Source of the DNA: Streptomyces sp. V4I8 | GTDB taxonomy: Bacteria > Actinomycetota > Actinomycetes > Streptomycetales > Streptomycetaceae | Reading direction: 5' to 3' | DNA length: 64,000 nucleotides | Assembly: GCF_041261225.1 (NCBI RefSeq) | Contig: NZ_JBGCCN010000004.1 | Location: 1 to 64,000, forward strand | In this document: positions 1-9,410 of the stretch, one piece after another | Numbering within the stretch: position 1 is the first letter of the stretch | Layout: each line of letters opens with the position of its first letter | The notes under the pieces: model-generated | Database searches by the model: none | What the model was told of the DNA's origin: nothing | Seen by the model: the letters and a program-made list of their open reading frames with translations, nothing else | Translations under genes and position numbers: made by a program

Positions 1-102
1 CGGAGCTTGCAGCGCCGGTCGCCCTCACGGGTGACAACGAGCATGGTCACCCACTCCACGAGCGCATGAGGCAGGTCGAGTGTCGGCAGGATAGATGACC
101 AA
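1..102 (-). pseudogene. IS5-type transposase, 5' fragment at the window edge
   Basis: Read on the minus strand, this is the start of the same transposase found at 4542 on the plus strand. The match covers the conserved opening (YPAALDLPHALVEWV region) and runs off the window. Relative to the other copy it has one extra base near position 82, which shifts the frame within the first dozen codons. The rest of the gene lies outside the window, so completeness cannot be judged. Together with the downstream copy it forms an inverted pair around 220-4425. Confidence 0.7.
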
Positions 103-219
103 CGAGGCCCCCGAGCAACGTGGTTGAGACGTCAGACATCTCCATCAACAGCCCAGGGGCCTCGCCCGTTGCGCTTTCCCCGGCCGTCACCTGATCGGTG
201 GCCAACTCGAAGAAGCTCA
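1..219. repeat. Inverted repeat, left copy (pairs with 4426-4642)
   Basis: Bases 1-219 are the reverse complement of 4426-4642 apart from two single-base indels, one in an A run near 171 and one near 82. The repeat holds the upstream region and first codons of an IS5-type transposase. The inner limit of the match is the 'tgagcttcttcgag' motif at 4426. It marks two oppositely oriented copies of one element bracketing about 4.2 kb. Confidence 0.9.
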
Positions 220-248
220 CTGCCACAAGTCCGCAACACGGGCCGCGG

Positions 249-917
249 TCAGGCGTGGGCAGACACGATCAGGGTGCCGACCTTGCGCTGTCCAGGAGCG
301 CCGGGAGGACCGCGGCCCGCGCCTCTACGAACCCGTGCTCAGTGAGCAGCTGAAACCCACACCGCGGGCTCGTAGTCCCAGCGCTTCACTAGGAGTGGGT
401 CCTCGTTGGCGCCGCGCGGGATGTATGAGGCCTGGCAGCCGTAGCAGCCTTCCACCGGCGGCCGCTGCGAGAACACCAGTCGGCCGCCCGGCCGCAGTCG
501 CTCACGCAGGACGGGCAGGAGCAGGTCCGGGTCGGTGAACCAGACGGCCCCGTACACCGAGTAGGCCGCGTCGAACGGCTCCCCGGCGCCTTGCAGGTAG
601 GCGATCGCCTCCGTGTGGTGCAGCTCCAGCCCCGGCACCTCGCCCCACCGTTGGCCGGCCGCGCGCAGCTGCACATGCGAGACGTCCACGCCGACGGTGT
701 GCGTGCCGAGCGAGGCCAGGTGTGCCGCGTTGCCGCCCTTGCCGCAGCCCAGGTCCAGGACGCGCCCTTCGGCGGGCAGGTCGAGCAACTCGGCGCCGGG
801 GCCGTGGTCTTCGTACTGGGTCCAGTTGAACCAGGTCGTCTCGCCGCGGGAGTTCACCGGTCGGCGCTCGGGCCGCTGCCGTGAGTAGGTGTCCCAGGCG
901 ATCGCCGTGTCTGTCAC
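249..917 (-). pseudogene. Class I SAM-dependent methyltransferase, frameshifted near the C-terminus
   Basis: The first 190 or so residues are a normal Rossmann-fold methyltransferase. Motif I (VLDLGCGKGGNAAHLA) is followed by an acidic residue after the next strand (GVDVS) and a motif II/III region (FDAAYSVYGAVWF). The substrate is unknown. The start is taken as the GTG at 917, which has GGAG six bases upstream. The open frame stops at 339 after YEPAVW, but the next bases keep coding in other frames: QLLTEHGFVEARAAVLPA, then GQRKVGTLIVSAHA and a TGA at 249. Two single-base indels explain this: an extra T in a TTT run near 350 and a lost base near 297. The gene is last in a minus-strand operon with the genes at 993, 1534 and 1737. 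Either the indels are recent damage or they are sequencing errors. Confidence 0.75.
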
Positions 918-992
918 GTGGTCTCCGCTCATAGGGCCAGCCGCCCGGCTGGGGCCGGACGGCTGGAGTGTCTTACAGATGGTGCTGCCGTG

Positions 993-1457
993 TCAGCCGC
1001 TCTTGGGGCTGTCGTGGCATCCGGCGTGGCACTGGTTGCAGTCGGCCATGTCCGGCCACAGCTCCTCGTCGACGGTGTACCCGGCGGCCGTGATGGCGGC
1101 GAGGGTGCGCTCCCGGGCCGCGGCGGCGCCGCCCTCGGGAGCTTCGTTTTCACCGGTCGGAACGTGGTGGACGAAGTGGCCGACGACCCGCTGGCAGAAG
1201 TGGGCGTAGTCGACGGTGTGCAGGATGAACGCGTGCCACCCGATATCAACCATGCGGCTCGGGACGAGCATCCGTCCGGGCTCCGGGCCGGAGGCGGCGA
1301 CGAACGCGGCCGCCTGGCCGACGATGCGGCGCGCGGTCGCCTCGCCGACGTCCGGGTGGTCGACGGTTATGCGGCGGACGAGCCGGCCAGTCACCTCGGG
1401 GTCGACCAGGGCGGCGGGGTCGGTGGTGCCCACGGGACGTTCTAACGCGGTGATCAC
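993..1457 (-). CDS. Hypothetical protein with C-terminal CxxCxxxC motif
   Basis: 154 residues from a GTG start at 1457, chosen because AGGAGG lies five bases upstream. A longer frame runs to 1517 but has no ribosome site. The N-terminal half is helical and charged. A conserved-looking core (LVPSRMVDIGWHAFILHT, then YAHFCQRVVGHFVHHVP) resembles the glycine-rich-domain/DUF1399-like Streptomyces proteins. The tail CNQCHAGCH could bind a metal. No function is known. It sits between two small ORFs and the methyltransferase, all on the minus strand with about 75-base gaps, so co-transcription is likely. Confidence 0.7.
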   Translation of the reverse strand: MITALERPVGTTDPAALVDPEVTGRLVRRITVDHPDVGEATARRIVGQAAAFVAASGPEPGRMLVPSRMVDIGWHAFILHTVDYAHFCQRVVGHFVHHVPTGENEAPEGGAAAARERTLAAITAAGYTVDEELWPDMADCNQCHAGCHDSPKSG

Positions 1458-1533
1458 GTTGTCCTCCTGTTGTGTGGACGAGCGCCCTCGGGATTGAGGG
1501 CGTCTGGCCTCCCGCACGGCGGCGGGAGGAGCT

Positions 1534-1731
1534 TCAGCGGCTGGCGGGGCGGCGGGCCAGCCGGAGGGGCGGGTCGGTTTCCGGCGGGGTGCAGTCCTCG
1601 CCCCTGGCGTGGACGATCAGGCGGACGTCGGGCCCGGAACTGCGGGGCATCCAGCGGACTATGCCGTCGGCGGTGTGAACGCCGCAGGCGCAGCAGATAC
1701 CGGCGTCGCGTTCCTCGCGGTCGTCCCACAT
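1534..1731 (-). CDS. Small hypothetical protein (65 aa), Cys-containing
   Basis: Starts at ATG 1731, five bases past the stop of the preceding ORF (1737-1925), which suggests translational coupling. The sequence carries a CCACG motif near residue 14 and a GEDC motif near residue 47, and is otherwise unremarkable. It does not match a family I can name. Its place in a tight operon with a methyltransferase and a divergent XRE regulator is the main clue to its role. Confidence 0.5.
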   Translation of the reverse strand: MWDDREERDAGICCACGVHTADGIVRWMPRSSGPDVRLIVHARGEDCTPPETDPPLRLARRPASR

Positions 1732-1736
1732 CGGGC

Positions 1737-1925
1737 TCACCGAGACGCTCCCGCGGTACGGCAGCGCGGGCACTCGCACGGGGGAAAGGCCAGGCTCATG
1801 ACGGGTATGTCCAGCGGTGCGAGGGCCCGCGTGCGCACGGGCGTGCGCTCCAGTGTCACCGGGTTGATCCGGTAGACGCTGACGGTTAGGCCGGGGTGCG
1901 CGCTGTCGCTGCCTGTATCGGTCAC
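1737..1925 (-). CDS. Small hypothetical protein (62 aa), first gene of operon
   Basis: GTG start at 1923-1925. The C-terminal part has CECPRC, a possible zinc-knuckle-like pair. Its ribosome-binding site was separated from it by the IS256-family insertion. The sequence now 1.45 kb away at 3377-3383 reads GGGAGGA on the minus strand and would sit about ten bases before this GTG if the IS were removed. The current copy therefore has no obvious translation signal of its own. The product is unknown. Confidence 0.5.
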   Translation of the reverse strand: MTDTGSDSAHPGLTVSVYRINPVTLERTPVRTRALAPLDIPVMSLAFPPCECPRCRTAGASR

Positions 1926-1932
1926 GGATTCA

Positions 1933-3365
1933 GATGGCGTCCTGCGACGTGGTGTAGGCGATCGAGGTGTGGGTGTGCGCGGGTGTCTGCCCGGGGCGCA
2001 CGCCTGATGGGGGTGGCCGCTCCCTGACCAAGGGGTGGGCCACCGTGCAACTCTCCCTGCTAAAACGCCAGTTCAAGCGATGGGAGTGCACGATGGCCCT
2101 GTCCCAGGATGACTTACTGCGGTTGCTTCGGTCACTACGCTCGTCCGATGGAATCGAGCTGGTCCGCAGTGTGGCCGAGCGGATGCTGCAGGAACTGATC
2201 GAGGCCGAGACCGCCGCGCACATCGGTGCCGAGTGGAACGAGCACACTGCCTCGCGAACGGCGTTCCGCAACGGGCACCGCGACAAGACCCTGACCACGC
2301 AGGCCGGCGACCTGGACCTTCAGATCCCCAAGCTCCGCACCGGCAGCTTCTTCCCCAGCCTGCTCGAGCGCAGGCGCCGCATCGACCAGGCACTCTACGC
2401 CGTGATCATGGAAGCCTACGTCCACGGAGTCTCCACCCGCTCCGTCGACGACCTGGTCAAGGCCCTGGGCGGGGACAGCGGGATATCCAAGAGCGAGGTC
2501 TCCCGGATCTGCGGCGAGCTGGACGAGCCGCTGACCGCCTTTCGCACCCGGCCCCTGGACCACACCCGGTTCCCCTACATCTACCTGGACGCGACGTACT
2601 GCAAGGTACGGGTGAACCACCAGATCGTCTCCCAGGCCGTGGTCATCGCCACCGGCATCACCGAGGACGGCGGCCGCGAGGTCCTCGGGACCGCTGTCGG
2701 CGACAGCGAGAGCGAGGCATTCTGGTCCGAGTTCCTGCGCTCCTTGCGCGAGCGCGGCCTGTCCGGGGTGCGCCTGGTCATCGCCGACCACACAGCGGCC
2801 TGGTCAAGGCGATCCGCAAGGTCATGCTGGGATCCGCCTACCAGCGCTGTCGTGTCCATTTCCTGCGCAACTGCTTCGCACACATCCCCAAGGGGACCGG
2901 CGAGATGGTCGCCGCGACCATCCGCACCGTCTTCGCCCAGCCCACCGCCCAAGCGGTCCAAGCCCAGCTGGACACCGTCGCCGACATGCTCGGCGAGCAG
3001 TTCCCCAAGGTCAAAGAAATGCTCCTGGACGCGAAGGAAGACCTGACCGCGTTCGCCGTCTTCCCCCTCCAGCACTGGAAAAAGATCCAGTCCACCAACC
3101 CCCTGGAACGACTGAACCGGGAGATCAAACGCCGCACCGACGTCGTCCAGGTCTTCCCCAACCCCGCCGCACTCCAGCGCCTGGTCACCGCCATCCTCAG
3201 CGAACTACACGACGAGTGGATCGCCTTCCCCCGCCGCTACCTCCCCGAGGGCAGCATGACCGCCATCTACGCCGACGAACACGCCGGGAACACCACCCGC
3301 GCGCTCCCCGGCACCCCGAACACCACCGGAGAATGATCGCCTACACCATCACACGGGACGCCATC
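1933..3365 (+). mobile_element. IS256-family insertion sequence with 8-bp target duplication
   Basis: Terminal inverted repeats of about 31 bp lie at 1933-1963 and 3335-3365 (outer end gatggcgtc, inner part gtggtgtaggcgatc). They are flanked by a perfect 8-bp direct repeat, cggattca, at 1925-1932 and 3366-3373. The element length (1433 bp) and an 8-bp duplication are typical of IS256. It landed between the start codon and the ribosome-binding site of the first gene of the minus-strand operon. Confidence 0.93.
2092..3336 (+). pseudogene. IS256-family (mutator-type) transposase, one frameshift
   Basis: The N-terminal frame starts at ATG 2092 and runs through the first catalytic Asp (YLDATYCKV). 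It reaches the second Asp (VIADH) and then loses frame at about 2791, where gaccaccacagc appears to have lost one C or A. The remaining frame continues with LVKAIRKVMLGSAYQRCRVH and the catalytic Glu in NPLERLNREIKRR, and stops at 3334-3336 inside the right inverted repeat. Restored, it would be about 414 residues, normal for the family. It is otherwise undamaged, so a sequencing error is possible. Confidence 0.85.
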
Positions 3366-3475
3366 CGGATTCAAGGTCCTCCCGTTACAGGGAGTTGCGC
3401 GGCGTCCTTGCAGACGTCAAACCGGCGACATGCCGGGCGTCATTTCGGTGTCATTCCATGCAGTGGAGGTCTACC

Positions 3476-4255
3476 GTGATTCGTATGGCCACACCGAACA
3501 GCGCACTGCGAGCGGCCCGCATGGGCCTGCTCATGTCCCAGGACGACTTCGCCCGCGCCATCCGCGACGCCGGCAACCGCGCCGGACAGCCCAACGACGC
3601 CAACAAGCGGCTCGTCCAGCGCTGGGAGTCCGGCACCACCACGGCCCCGCGCCCGGTCTACGCCCGCGCCCTGGAAGCCGTCACCGGCCTCCCGCTGGAA
3701 TCCCTCGGCTTCACCATCACTGTGCCCATGGCCCGCGTCACCGAGGACGGCCACGGCGGCCACGACATGGAGGCCCCCGCCCCCGCCGTCACTCCTACGA
3801 CCCCGACTCCGCAGGGCGAACCCCAAGGCGCGCACCGCAACTACTCCGGGGTGTGGCTGTCGAAGTACGAGTACTTCAGCTCCGGGCGGGACGCCGCCTT
3901 CACCGGCCTGCACTACGTCGTGCTCCTCCAGCACGGCAACCGGCTCACCGCCCGCTCCCTGCCGAACGGGTCGTCGAACCCCAACTCGCCGCTGACGATG
4001 GACCTGGAGATCGACGGGCACGTCGCCACCGGCACGTGGACCGAGCAGACCGCAACCGACGGCTACTACCGGGGAGCCCGCTATCACGGTGCGGTTCAGC
4101 TGCTCGTCGAGCCGACCGGGCGCCGTATGACAGGCAAGTGGGTGGGCTTCGGCAAGGAGTTCGACGTCAACACGGGCCCGTGGGAGCTCGTGTTCCAGGA
4201 CGCGTCGACGAACCGGGCGACGCTCGCCGCCTACGACCGGCCGCCCGAGGTCTGA
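3476..4255 (+). CDS. XRE-family helix-turn-helix regulator with C-terminal beta-rich domain
   Basis: 259 residues from GTG 3476, with GTGGAGG six bases upstream. Residues 8-75 form an XRE-like HTH (RAARMGLLMSQDDFARAI; then RLVQRWESGTTTAPRP). A Pro/Thr-rich linker at 85-115 leads to a C-terminal domain of alternating strands (NYSGVWLSKYEYFSSG; GHVATGTWTEQTATDGYY; GRRMTGKWVGFGKEFDV). That domain looks like a small ligand-binding barrel, but I cannot assign a ligand. The gene diverges from the minus-strand operon 1925-249 and may regulate it. The intergenic region has been split by the IS256-family element. Confidence 0.8.
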   Translation: MIRMATPNSALRAARMGLLMSQDDFARAIRDAGNRAGQPNDANKRLVQRWESGTTTAPRPVYARALEAVTGLPLESLGFTITVPMARVTEDGHGGHDMEAPAPAVTPTTPTPQGEPQGAHRNYSGVWLSKYEYFSSGRDAAFTGLHYVVLLQHGNRLTARSLPNGSSNPNSPLTMDLEIDGHVATGTWTEQTATDGYYRGARYHGAVQLLVEPTGRRMTGKWVGFGKEFDVNTGPWELVFQDASTNRATLAAYDRPPEV

Positions 4256-4425
4256 CCCAGACACCTGCGCGCGGCCGGGATCTTCTGCTGGTCGTGCACG
4301 GCAGCCCACGGCTTGAGCCCGTCCCCGCTAGTCCGGTGCGCCTCGTCCACGACCATCAAGTCGAACGCGCCCAGGCCGGCCACGTGCGCCTGCAGCTTCC
4401 CGACTGACGCGTACGTCGCGAACAC

Positions 4426-4642
4426 TGAGCTTCTTCGAGTTGGCCACCGATCAGGTGACGGCCGGGGAAGCGCAACGGGCGAGGCCCCTGGGCTGTTGAT
4501 GGAGATGTCTGACGTCTCAACCACGTTGCTCGGGGGCCTCGTTGGTCATCTATCCTGCCGCACTCGACCTGCCTCATGCGCTCGTGGAGTGGGTGACCAT
4601 GCTCGTTGTCACCCGTGAGGGCGACCGGCGCTGCAAGCTCCG
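4426..4642. repeat. Inverted repeat, right copy (pairs with 1-219)
   Basis: Right copy of the inverted pair described at 1-219. It contains the upstream segment and first codons of the IS5-type transposase at 4542. This copy lacks the two extra bases seen in the left copy and keeps the transposase frame open. Confidence 0.9.
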
Positions 4643-5128
4643 CCCGTCTCAGCGCGCGATGGTGGCACTGGTGTACCTGCGCGAACACACGACCCTGGCG
4701 AAGATCGCTGCCGGGTTCGGGATCAGCGAGTCCCCCGCCCATGCCTACACCAGCGCGGTCATCCGCCTGCTCGCCGAACGGGGGCCGGGTCTGTTGAAGG
4801 TCCTGCGCGAGGCCGACCCCGACCTCGTCCTGCTGGACGGCACGCTCGCCGAGTGCGACCGGGTCGGCGACGGACGGGCCGACTACTCTGCCAAGCACCG
4901 TCGGCACGGGGTGAACGTGCAGGTGGTCACCGATCCGGGCGGCCGGCTGCTGTGGCTCTCACCCGCCCTGCCGGGCCGAGCGCACGACCTGACCGCTGCC
5001 CGCACCCACCGGATCATCCGGATCTGCGAGCGCCAGGGCATTCCCATCCTGGCCGACCTCGCCTACCAGGGCGGCGGCCCCTGGGTTAGCACCGGCATCA
5101 AGCGCAGGCCCCTGCAGGAACTGCACGG
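4542..5128 (+). pseudogene. IS5-type transposase (DDE_Tnp_4-like), truncated at the C-terminus
   Basis: About 195 residues are recognisable, from a TTG at 4542 (an internal ATG lies at 4599). The N-terminal helical HTH part (KLRPSQRAMVALVYLREH; KIAAGFGISES) is followed by LLDGTLAECDRVGDGRAD and NVQVVTDPGGRLLWLSPALPGRAHD, then the second Asp (ILADLAYQG). Homology stops after IKRRPLQEL at about 5128. There the sequence switches directly into the C-terminal half of a replication-relaxation protein. The catalytic Glu region is lost, so this copy cannot act alone. The frame continues as nonsense to 5573. Confidence 0.8.
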
Positions 5129-5538
5129 TCGTCGACGGCGGACACCGGCGGAAGCTGCGCGCGTTCGTGGAAGTCGATCGCAGCACGATGAGCAGCGAGC
5201 GCCTGGCCGTGAAACTGATCGAGTACGCGAGGCTCTTCCAGTACGAAGCCCAGCCCGTCGGCCGCCGCCGGCCGGCCTCCACCGGACCTGCGTGGCTGCG
5301 CTGGTACCCGGTCTTCCCCCGCGTGCTCTTCGTCCTCACCGGCGCCTCCCGACCCAGACTGGAGAATCGAATCCGCGATCTGCAGGCGATGGCCGCTCAG
5401 CATCCACTCGTCGCGGCCCTCGCCCGCGAGGTTCAGCTGGGAGCCGTTGTCCTGGAGGACATCGAGGAGCATGGTCCATCCGGGTCGGTGTGGGTGCCGT
5501 TGACGGGAGGCGAGGCTCGCCCGTGGACCCAGTTGTGA
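5122..5538 (+). pseudogene. Replication-relaxation family protein, C-terminal remnant
   Basis: The open frame begins without a start codon at the junction with the truncated transposase. It reads GGHRRKLRAFVEVDRSTM and continues with SERLAVKLIEYARLFQYE, WYPVFPRVLFVLTGA, RLENRIRDLQAMAAQHPL and HGPSGSVWVPLTGGE to a TGA at 5538. This is the typical C-terminal half of the replication-relaxation family found on Streptomyces plasmids and integrative elements. About half the protein is missing, removed by the transposase-containing segment. It is the one trace in the window of a plasmid or conjugative-element backbone. Confidence 0.75.
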
Positions 5539-5733
5539 TCACGTCACCCGCGTCTTGTTCGGCAGTCGCCTGAACTGCGCGTTGGCCCTCATCCGAACTC
5601 CTTTGGCATTATCGAACCTGTCGCGCTCGGTGCCGTGTCGGCACCGCCTTGCCGATCCGTCTCAAGGGGTTGACGACAAGAAGTCGGCGCCCCGGACTTT
5701 GGTCTGGGGCACCGTTGTAGTAGACTGTCGCGG

Positions 5734-6875
5734 CTAATTTTTGGGATATAGGTGGCGCAGTTTGATGCGTGCGTCGTGGGTGGTGAACTGCCAGTCCACC
5801 TGACGTTGGTCGGTGTTGGTGGCGTTCTGCCAGGCTGAGAGTTCGGTGTTGAGTGTGTTGAGGTCGCCGATCCGGCGGTCGAGGCATTGCCTGCTCAGCG
5901 CGGCGAGTTCGGTCTCGGCGATGTTGAGCCATGACCCGTGTTTGGGCGTGTGGTGGATCTCGAGGCGTTGAGTCAGGGCGAATGCCTCTTCTGGTTCGAA
6001 TGCCTCGTACAGTGAGGCGATGTCGTGGGTGTTGAGGTTGTCCATCACCAGCACCACGGTCTCGGCTGCTGGGTAGTCCACGCTCAGCAGCTGCTTGACC
6101 TGGCCGGCCCAGTCGATCCGGGTCCGCTGGGACAGTGCCTGCACGCGACGCCACCCGCGTAAGGGTTCGACCCACACGAAGATGGAGCATGTGCCGCAGC
6201 GGATGTACTCGCTGTCCTGGCAGGCGTCGTGGCCAGGTCGGGCCGGGAGCGGGCCGCGGGCATGGTCGAGGAGTTGGTAGGGCTTCTCGTCCATGCACAC
6301 CACCGGACGTGCCGGGTCATAGGGCCGGGCATAGACGGCCAGCACGTCTTCCATCCGGGCCGCGAACTGCGCGTTCGCTCGTGGTGGGATGGTCCAGCAC
6401 TTCTTCAGGTGAGGACGCAGTTCCGTTTTTTTAAGATCCTCCCGATGGTGGAGTGGTCCAGATCAGGGATGTCCTCGACCAGCGCGACGTGCTTCTCCAG
6501 CAGCCGCAGTGACCACCGTGCATAGCCCTGGGGCGGCTGGGAGCACGCCATCGCGATCAGCCGGGCTTCGACCTCACCGGTCACCGGCGAGGGCACCGGC
6601 GGCAGGTCGCGCCTCTTCCGTGCGATTGTGGCGTGAACATCGCCGCCGGTCTCGGTGAAGCGCTTGGCGACCAGCCGCAACGTCTCACCAGAGACGCCAA
6701 GCCGGGTCGCGATCATCTCCTTGGAATCCACCTCACCCACCGAGGTGTCCAGTGCGAGCAACACTCGCGCACGCATGATCATCGAGGCTCCACGAACACC
6801 CGTCGTGGTCACCCGGACCAACTCCTCGCGGTCCCGCGCAGTCAACCTGACCGGCCACTTCTTCTGCGAACCCAT
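5734..6875 (-). CDS. IS630-family transposase, two frames joined at an A7 slippery site
   Basis: The upstream frame starts at ATG 6875 (MGSQKKWPVRLTARDREEL). It carries an HTH (RLGVSGETLRLVAKRF) and ends at 6405. The downstream frame, ending at 5734, holds the catalytic core: VVCMDEKPYQLL (first Asp), VLVMDNLNTHD (second Asp) and HGSWLNIAETELAALS (Glu), all classic IS630/Tc1-type motifs. The frames meet at tta aaa aaa cgg (about 6424-6433). In the zero frame this is an A AAA AAA heptamer, and a -1 slip gives LKKTELRPHLKKCW, the expected continuation. So this is probably an intact element using programmed -1 frameshifting. Its terminal repeats were not resolved by eye. Confidence 0.8.
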
Positions 6876-6965
6876 GACAACAGCCCTGTCTGGCAAAGGG
6901 GAAGGAATCTGAGGCACCAACCTCCCAACCAGACACACCAGAACTAAGCAGCGACACACCACTAG

Positions 6966-8492
6966 CGGTGGTTTGTTGACGGCGGGTTCGTCCGGGAGTA
7001 GGCCGTGAAGGTGAAGGCGGTAACTACGGTCTGGGGGAGCCCGAGATGACGAAGAGGCTGCCGTGTACGCCCGCTCCAGGTCCGTTGGAAGCGTACGCTG
7101 CCCGGTTCGATGACCTCTTCTCCACGCTGGCTCAGCGCCGGGGGTTTCGCGAGTACCTGGCCGGGCTGCTGCTGCCGCGGGACCGGAACAAGACACTCAC
7201 CTGCCTGGCCGGTACGGAACCCGTGGTCGGTGCCCAGCACGCGGCAGCCCAGCGGCTGCAGTTCTTCCTGTCCGAGTCGACCTGGGACCGGGAAGCGGTC
7301 AACGCCCGCCGCCTGGAGCTGTTGCTGGCCGATGCGGCCACTGCCCCGCACCCGGGCGGGGTACTGGTCGTCGACGACTCCGGTGACCGCAAGGACGGTC
7401 ATGCGACCGCGCACGTGGGCAAGCAGTACCTGGGCTCGGTCGGGAAGATCGACCGCGGTGTGGTCACCGTGACCACGTGCTGGGCGGACGAGCGGGTCTA
7501 CTACCCGCTGCACGCCGTCCCCTACACCCCCGCCCACCACTTCCCGCGCCGCAAGAGTGATCCCGCATTCCGTACGAAGCTGCAGATCGGGGCCCTCCTG
7601 GCCCGTCAGGCCGCAGAAGCAGGGGTGTCCTTCCGGGCGGTAGCAGCCGACTGTGCCTACGGCGACCACGACAGCTTCCGCCGTGAACTGTCCGACGCCC
7701 ACTTGCCATTCGTGATGGCCCTCAAACGAGGCCACGGCAGCTGGCAGTACAAAGATGCCTTCCGGCCCGTCGATGCCGCCCGCGAGCTGGCCTGGCGGGG
7801 TCCCGAGCAGCCCGGTGACTGGCAGCCGGTCACCCGCGCTTTCCGCGACGGCCGCACCACCACCTGGTGGGCCGCCGACGCCCAGCTGGGCTGGGGGGGC
7901 CCAACGGCGCGATCCGGCTGGTCGTGGCCACCACCGACCCGGCCACCCTGCCCGAGAACGCCACCTGGTACTTGGCCACCAACCTGCCCCGCCCCGGCTC
8001 ACCCCGCGAGCAGCACAGCCGGCACCCGGCCGCTGACCTCACCGAAGTCGTGCGGATCTACGGGCTGCGGCACTGGGTCGAACAGAGCTACAAACAGGTC
8101 AAGGACGAACTCGGCTGGGCCGACTTCCAGGTCCGCTCCGACACCGCCATCCGCCGCCACCAGACCCTCGTGAACTGTGCGTTCAGCTTCTGCTGGAACA
8201 CCTGGTTCACCCCCGACCCACCTCCGCCCGCCCTGGCCGGCCCGCCATCCGCTCCCGACGCACTGTCAGGACCGGCAGAGAGGGGGAGAACCCGCGTCCC
8301 AGCAGCACCGACCGGCCTGCTGGCCCCAGGCACTACGGGCCGTCCGTGGCTGGCTGACGCCCTGGGCCACGCTGCAACGCTACTGGCGGGCATGGTCACC
8401 CAAACCCCCGCCCGCAGCACTCCAGGAGCTGATCAACACCGTCGGCTCCGGCAGACCTCTTGACCTCTACTGCCCGAGCTAACAAACCACCG
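6966..8492 (+). mobile_element. IS701-family insertion sequence, CTAG target duplication
   Basis: The inverted ends cggtggtttgtt (6966) and aacaaaccaccg (ending 8492) are each bordered by CTAG (6962-6965 and 8493-8496). A 4-bp YTAR duplication is characteristic of IS701. The right CTAG is shared with the next IS5-type element, so the two abut exactly. Confidence 0.88.
7046..8482 (+). pseudogene. IS701-family transposase, two frameshifts
   Basis: The frame from ATG 7046 (TKRLPCTPAPGPLEAYAARF) includes VLVVDDSGDRKDGHATAHVG, the DDE-type first Asp region, and AVAADCAYGDHDSFRREL, the second Asp region. It is lost in a G7 run near 7892-7899. The next frame continues NGAIRLVVATTDPATLPENA and HWVEQSYKQVKDELGW (Glu region) up to about 8290. 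There a second shift moves into the frame that reads WPQALRAVRGWLTPW and stops at 8482. Total length would be near 475 residues if repaired. Both breaks lie in G-rich runs. Confidence 0.82.
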
Positions 8493-8496
8493 CTAG

Positions 8497-9410
8497 GGTC
8501 CGTCTTCAAAGATCATCAGATGGTGGATCATGGTGGGGCGGTACGTCGTCATGAACTCACCGATCAGGAGTGGGAGTTACTCGCTCCGCTGATACCGCGG
8601 GCCGCCACGGGCCGGCCTCGCGTGGAAGACCGGCAGGTCATCAACGGGATGGTCCACAAGATCCGGACCGGGATCTCCTGACGTGACCTGCCGGAACGCT
8701 ACGGTCCGTGGCAGACGGTGTACACCCGCTTCCGCCGCTACGCCCTGGACGGCGTGTTCACCCGGGCCCTGCAGCAGATCCAGGCCCGGGCTGACGCGGC
8801 CGGCGACATCGACTGGCTGGTGCAGATCGACTCCACCATCGTCCGCGCCCACCAGCACGCTGCCGCTACCGGCCGAAAAGGGGGCAGCAGCGGCAGGACG
8901 AACCGGACGATCACGCCCTCGGCCGATCCCGAGGAGGCCTGACCACCAAGATTCACCTCGCCTGCGACGGCAAGGGCCGCCCGCTTGCGATCCTCCTGAC
9001 GCCAGGCCAACGCCACGACAGCGTCTGCGCAGGCCCTCTTCTGGAACGGATCCGCGTCCCTCGCACCGGCCTCGGCCGGCCACGCTGCAAGCCTGATCAG
9101 GTCATCGCGGACAAGGCCTACAGCGCTCGCGGCTTCCGCGCCTACCTGCGCAAGCGCGGAATCGCGCACATCATCCCGGAGAAGATCGACCAGCGACGCC
9201 ACCGACTGGGCCGAGGCCGCCGCGGCGGCAGGCCCACCAGGATTCGACCGGGAGACCTACCGCCGACGCAACATCATCGAGCGCTGCTTCAGCCAGCTCA
9301 AATGCTTCCGCGGCATCGCCACCAGATACGAAAAGACCGCCACCTCCTACGAAGCGGCGGTCACACTCGCGTCGTTCCTGCTCTGGGCAAGATCCGTTTG
9401 AAGACGGACC
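8497..9410 (+). mobile_element. IS5-type insertion sequence nested against IS701, CTAG duplication
   Basis: The inverted ends ggtccgtcttcaaa (8497) and tttgaagacggacc (ending 9410) are flanked by CTAG at 8493-8496 and 9411-9414. The left CTAG is also the right target duplication of the IS701 element. One element therefore inserted into the duplicated CTAG of the other. Removing both restores a continuous sequence across CTAG. Confidence 0.88.
8520..9402 (+). pseudogene. IS5-family (IS427-like) transposase, stop codon and frameshifts
   Basis: Starts at ATG 8520 (VRRHELTDQEWELLAPLIP). An in-frame TGA at 8679-8681 follows KIRTGIS, where related proteins have Trp before RDLPERYGPWQTVYTRF. The frame then continues through WLVQIDSTIVRAHQH (first Asp), is lost near 8940, and resumes in other frames as KIHLACDGKGRPLAILL, VIADKAYSARGFRAYL (second Asp) and RRNIIERCFSQLKCFRGIA (Glu). 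At least three lesions are present, so this copy is inactive. Confidence 0.85.

Noticed and set aside
2233..3336. A separate protein in the frame starting at 2233
   Set aside because: The front part is out of frame with the IS256 transposase. Only its last part is the real C-terminus after a frameshift.
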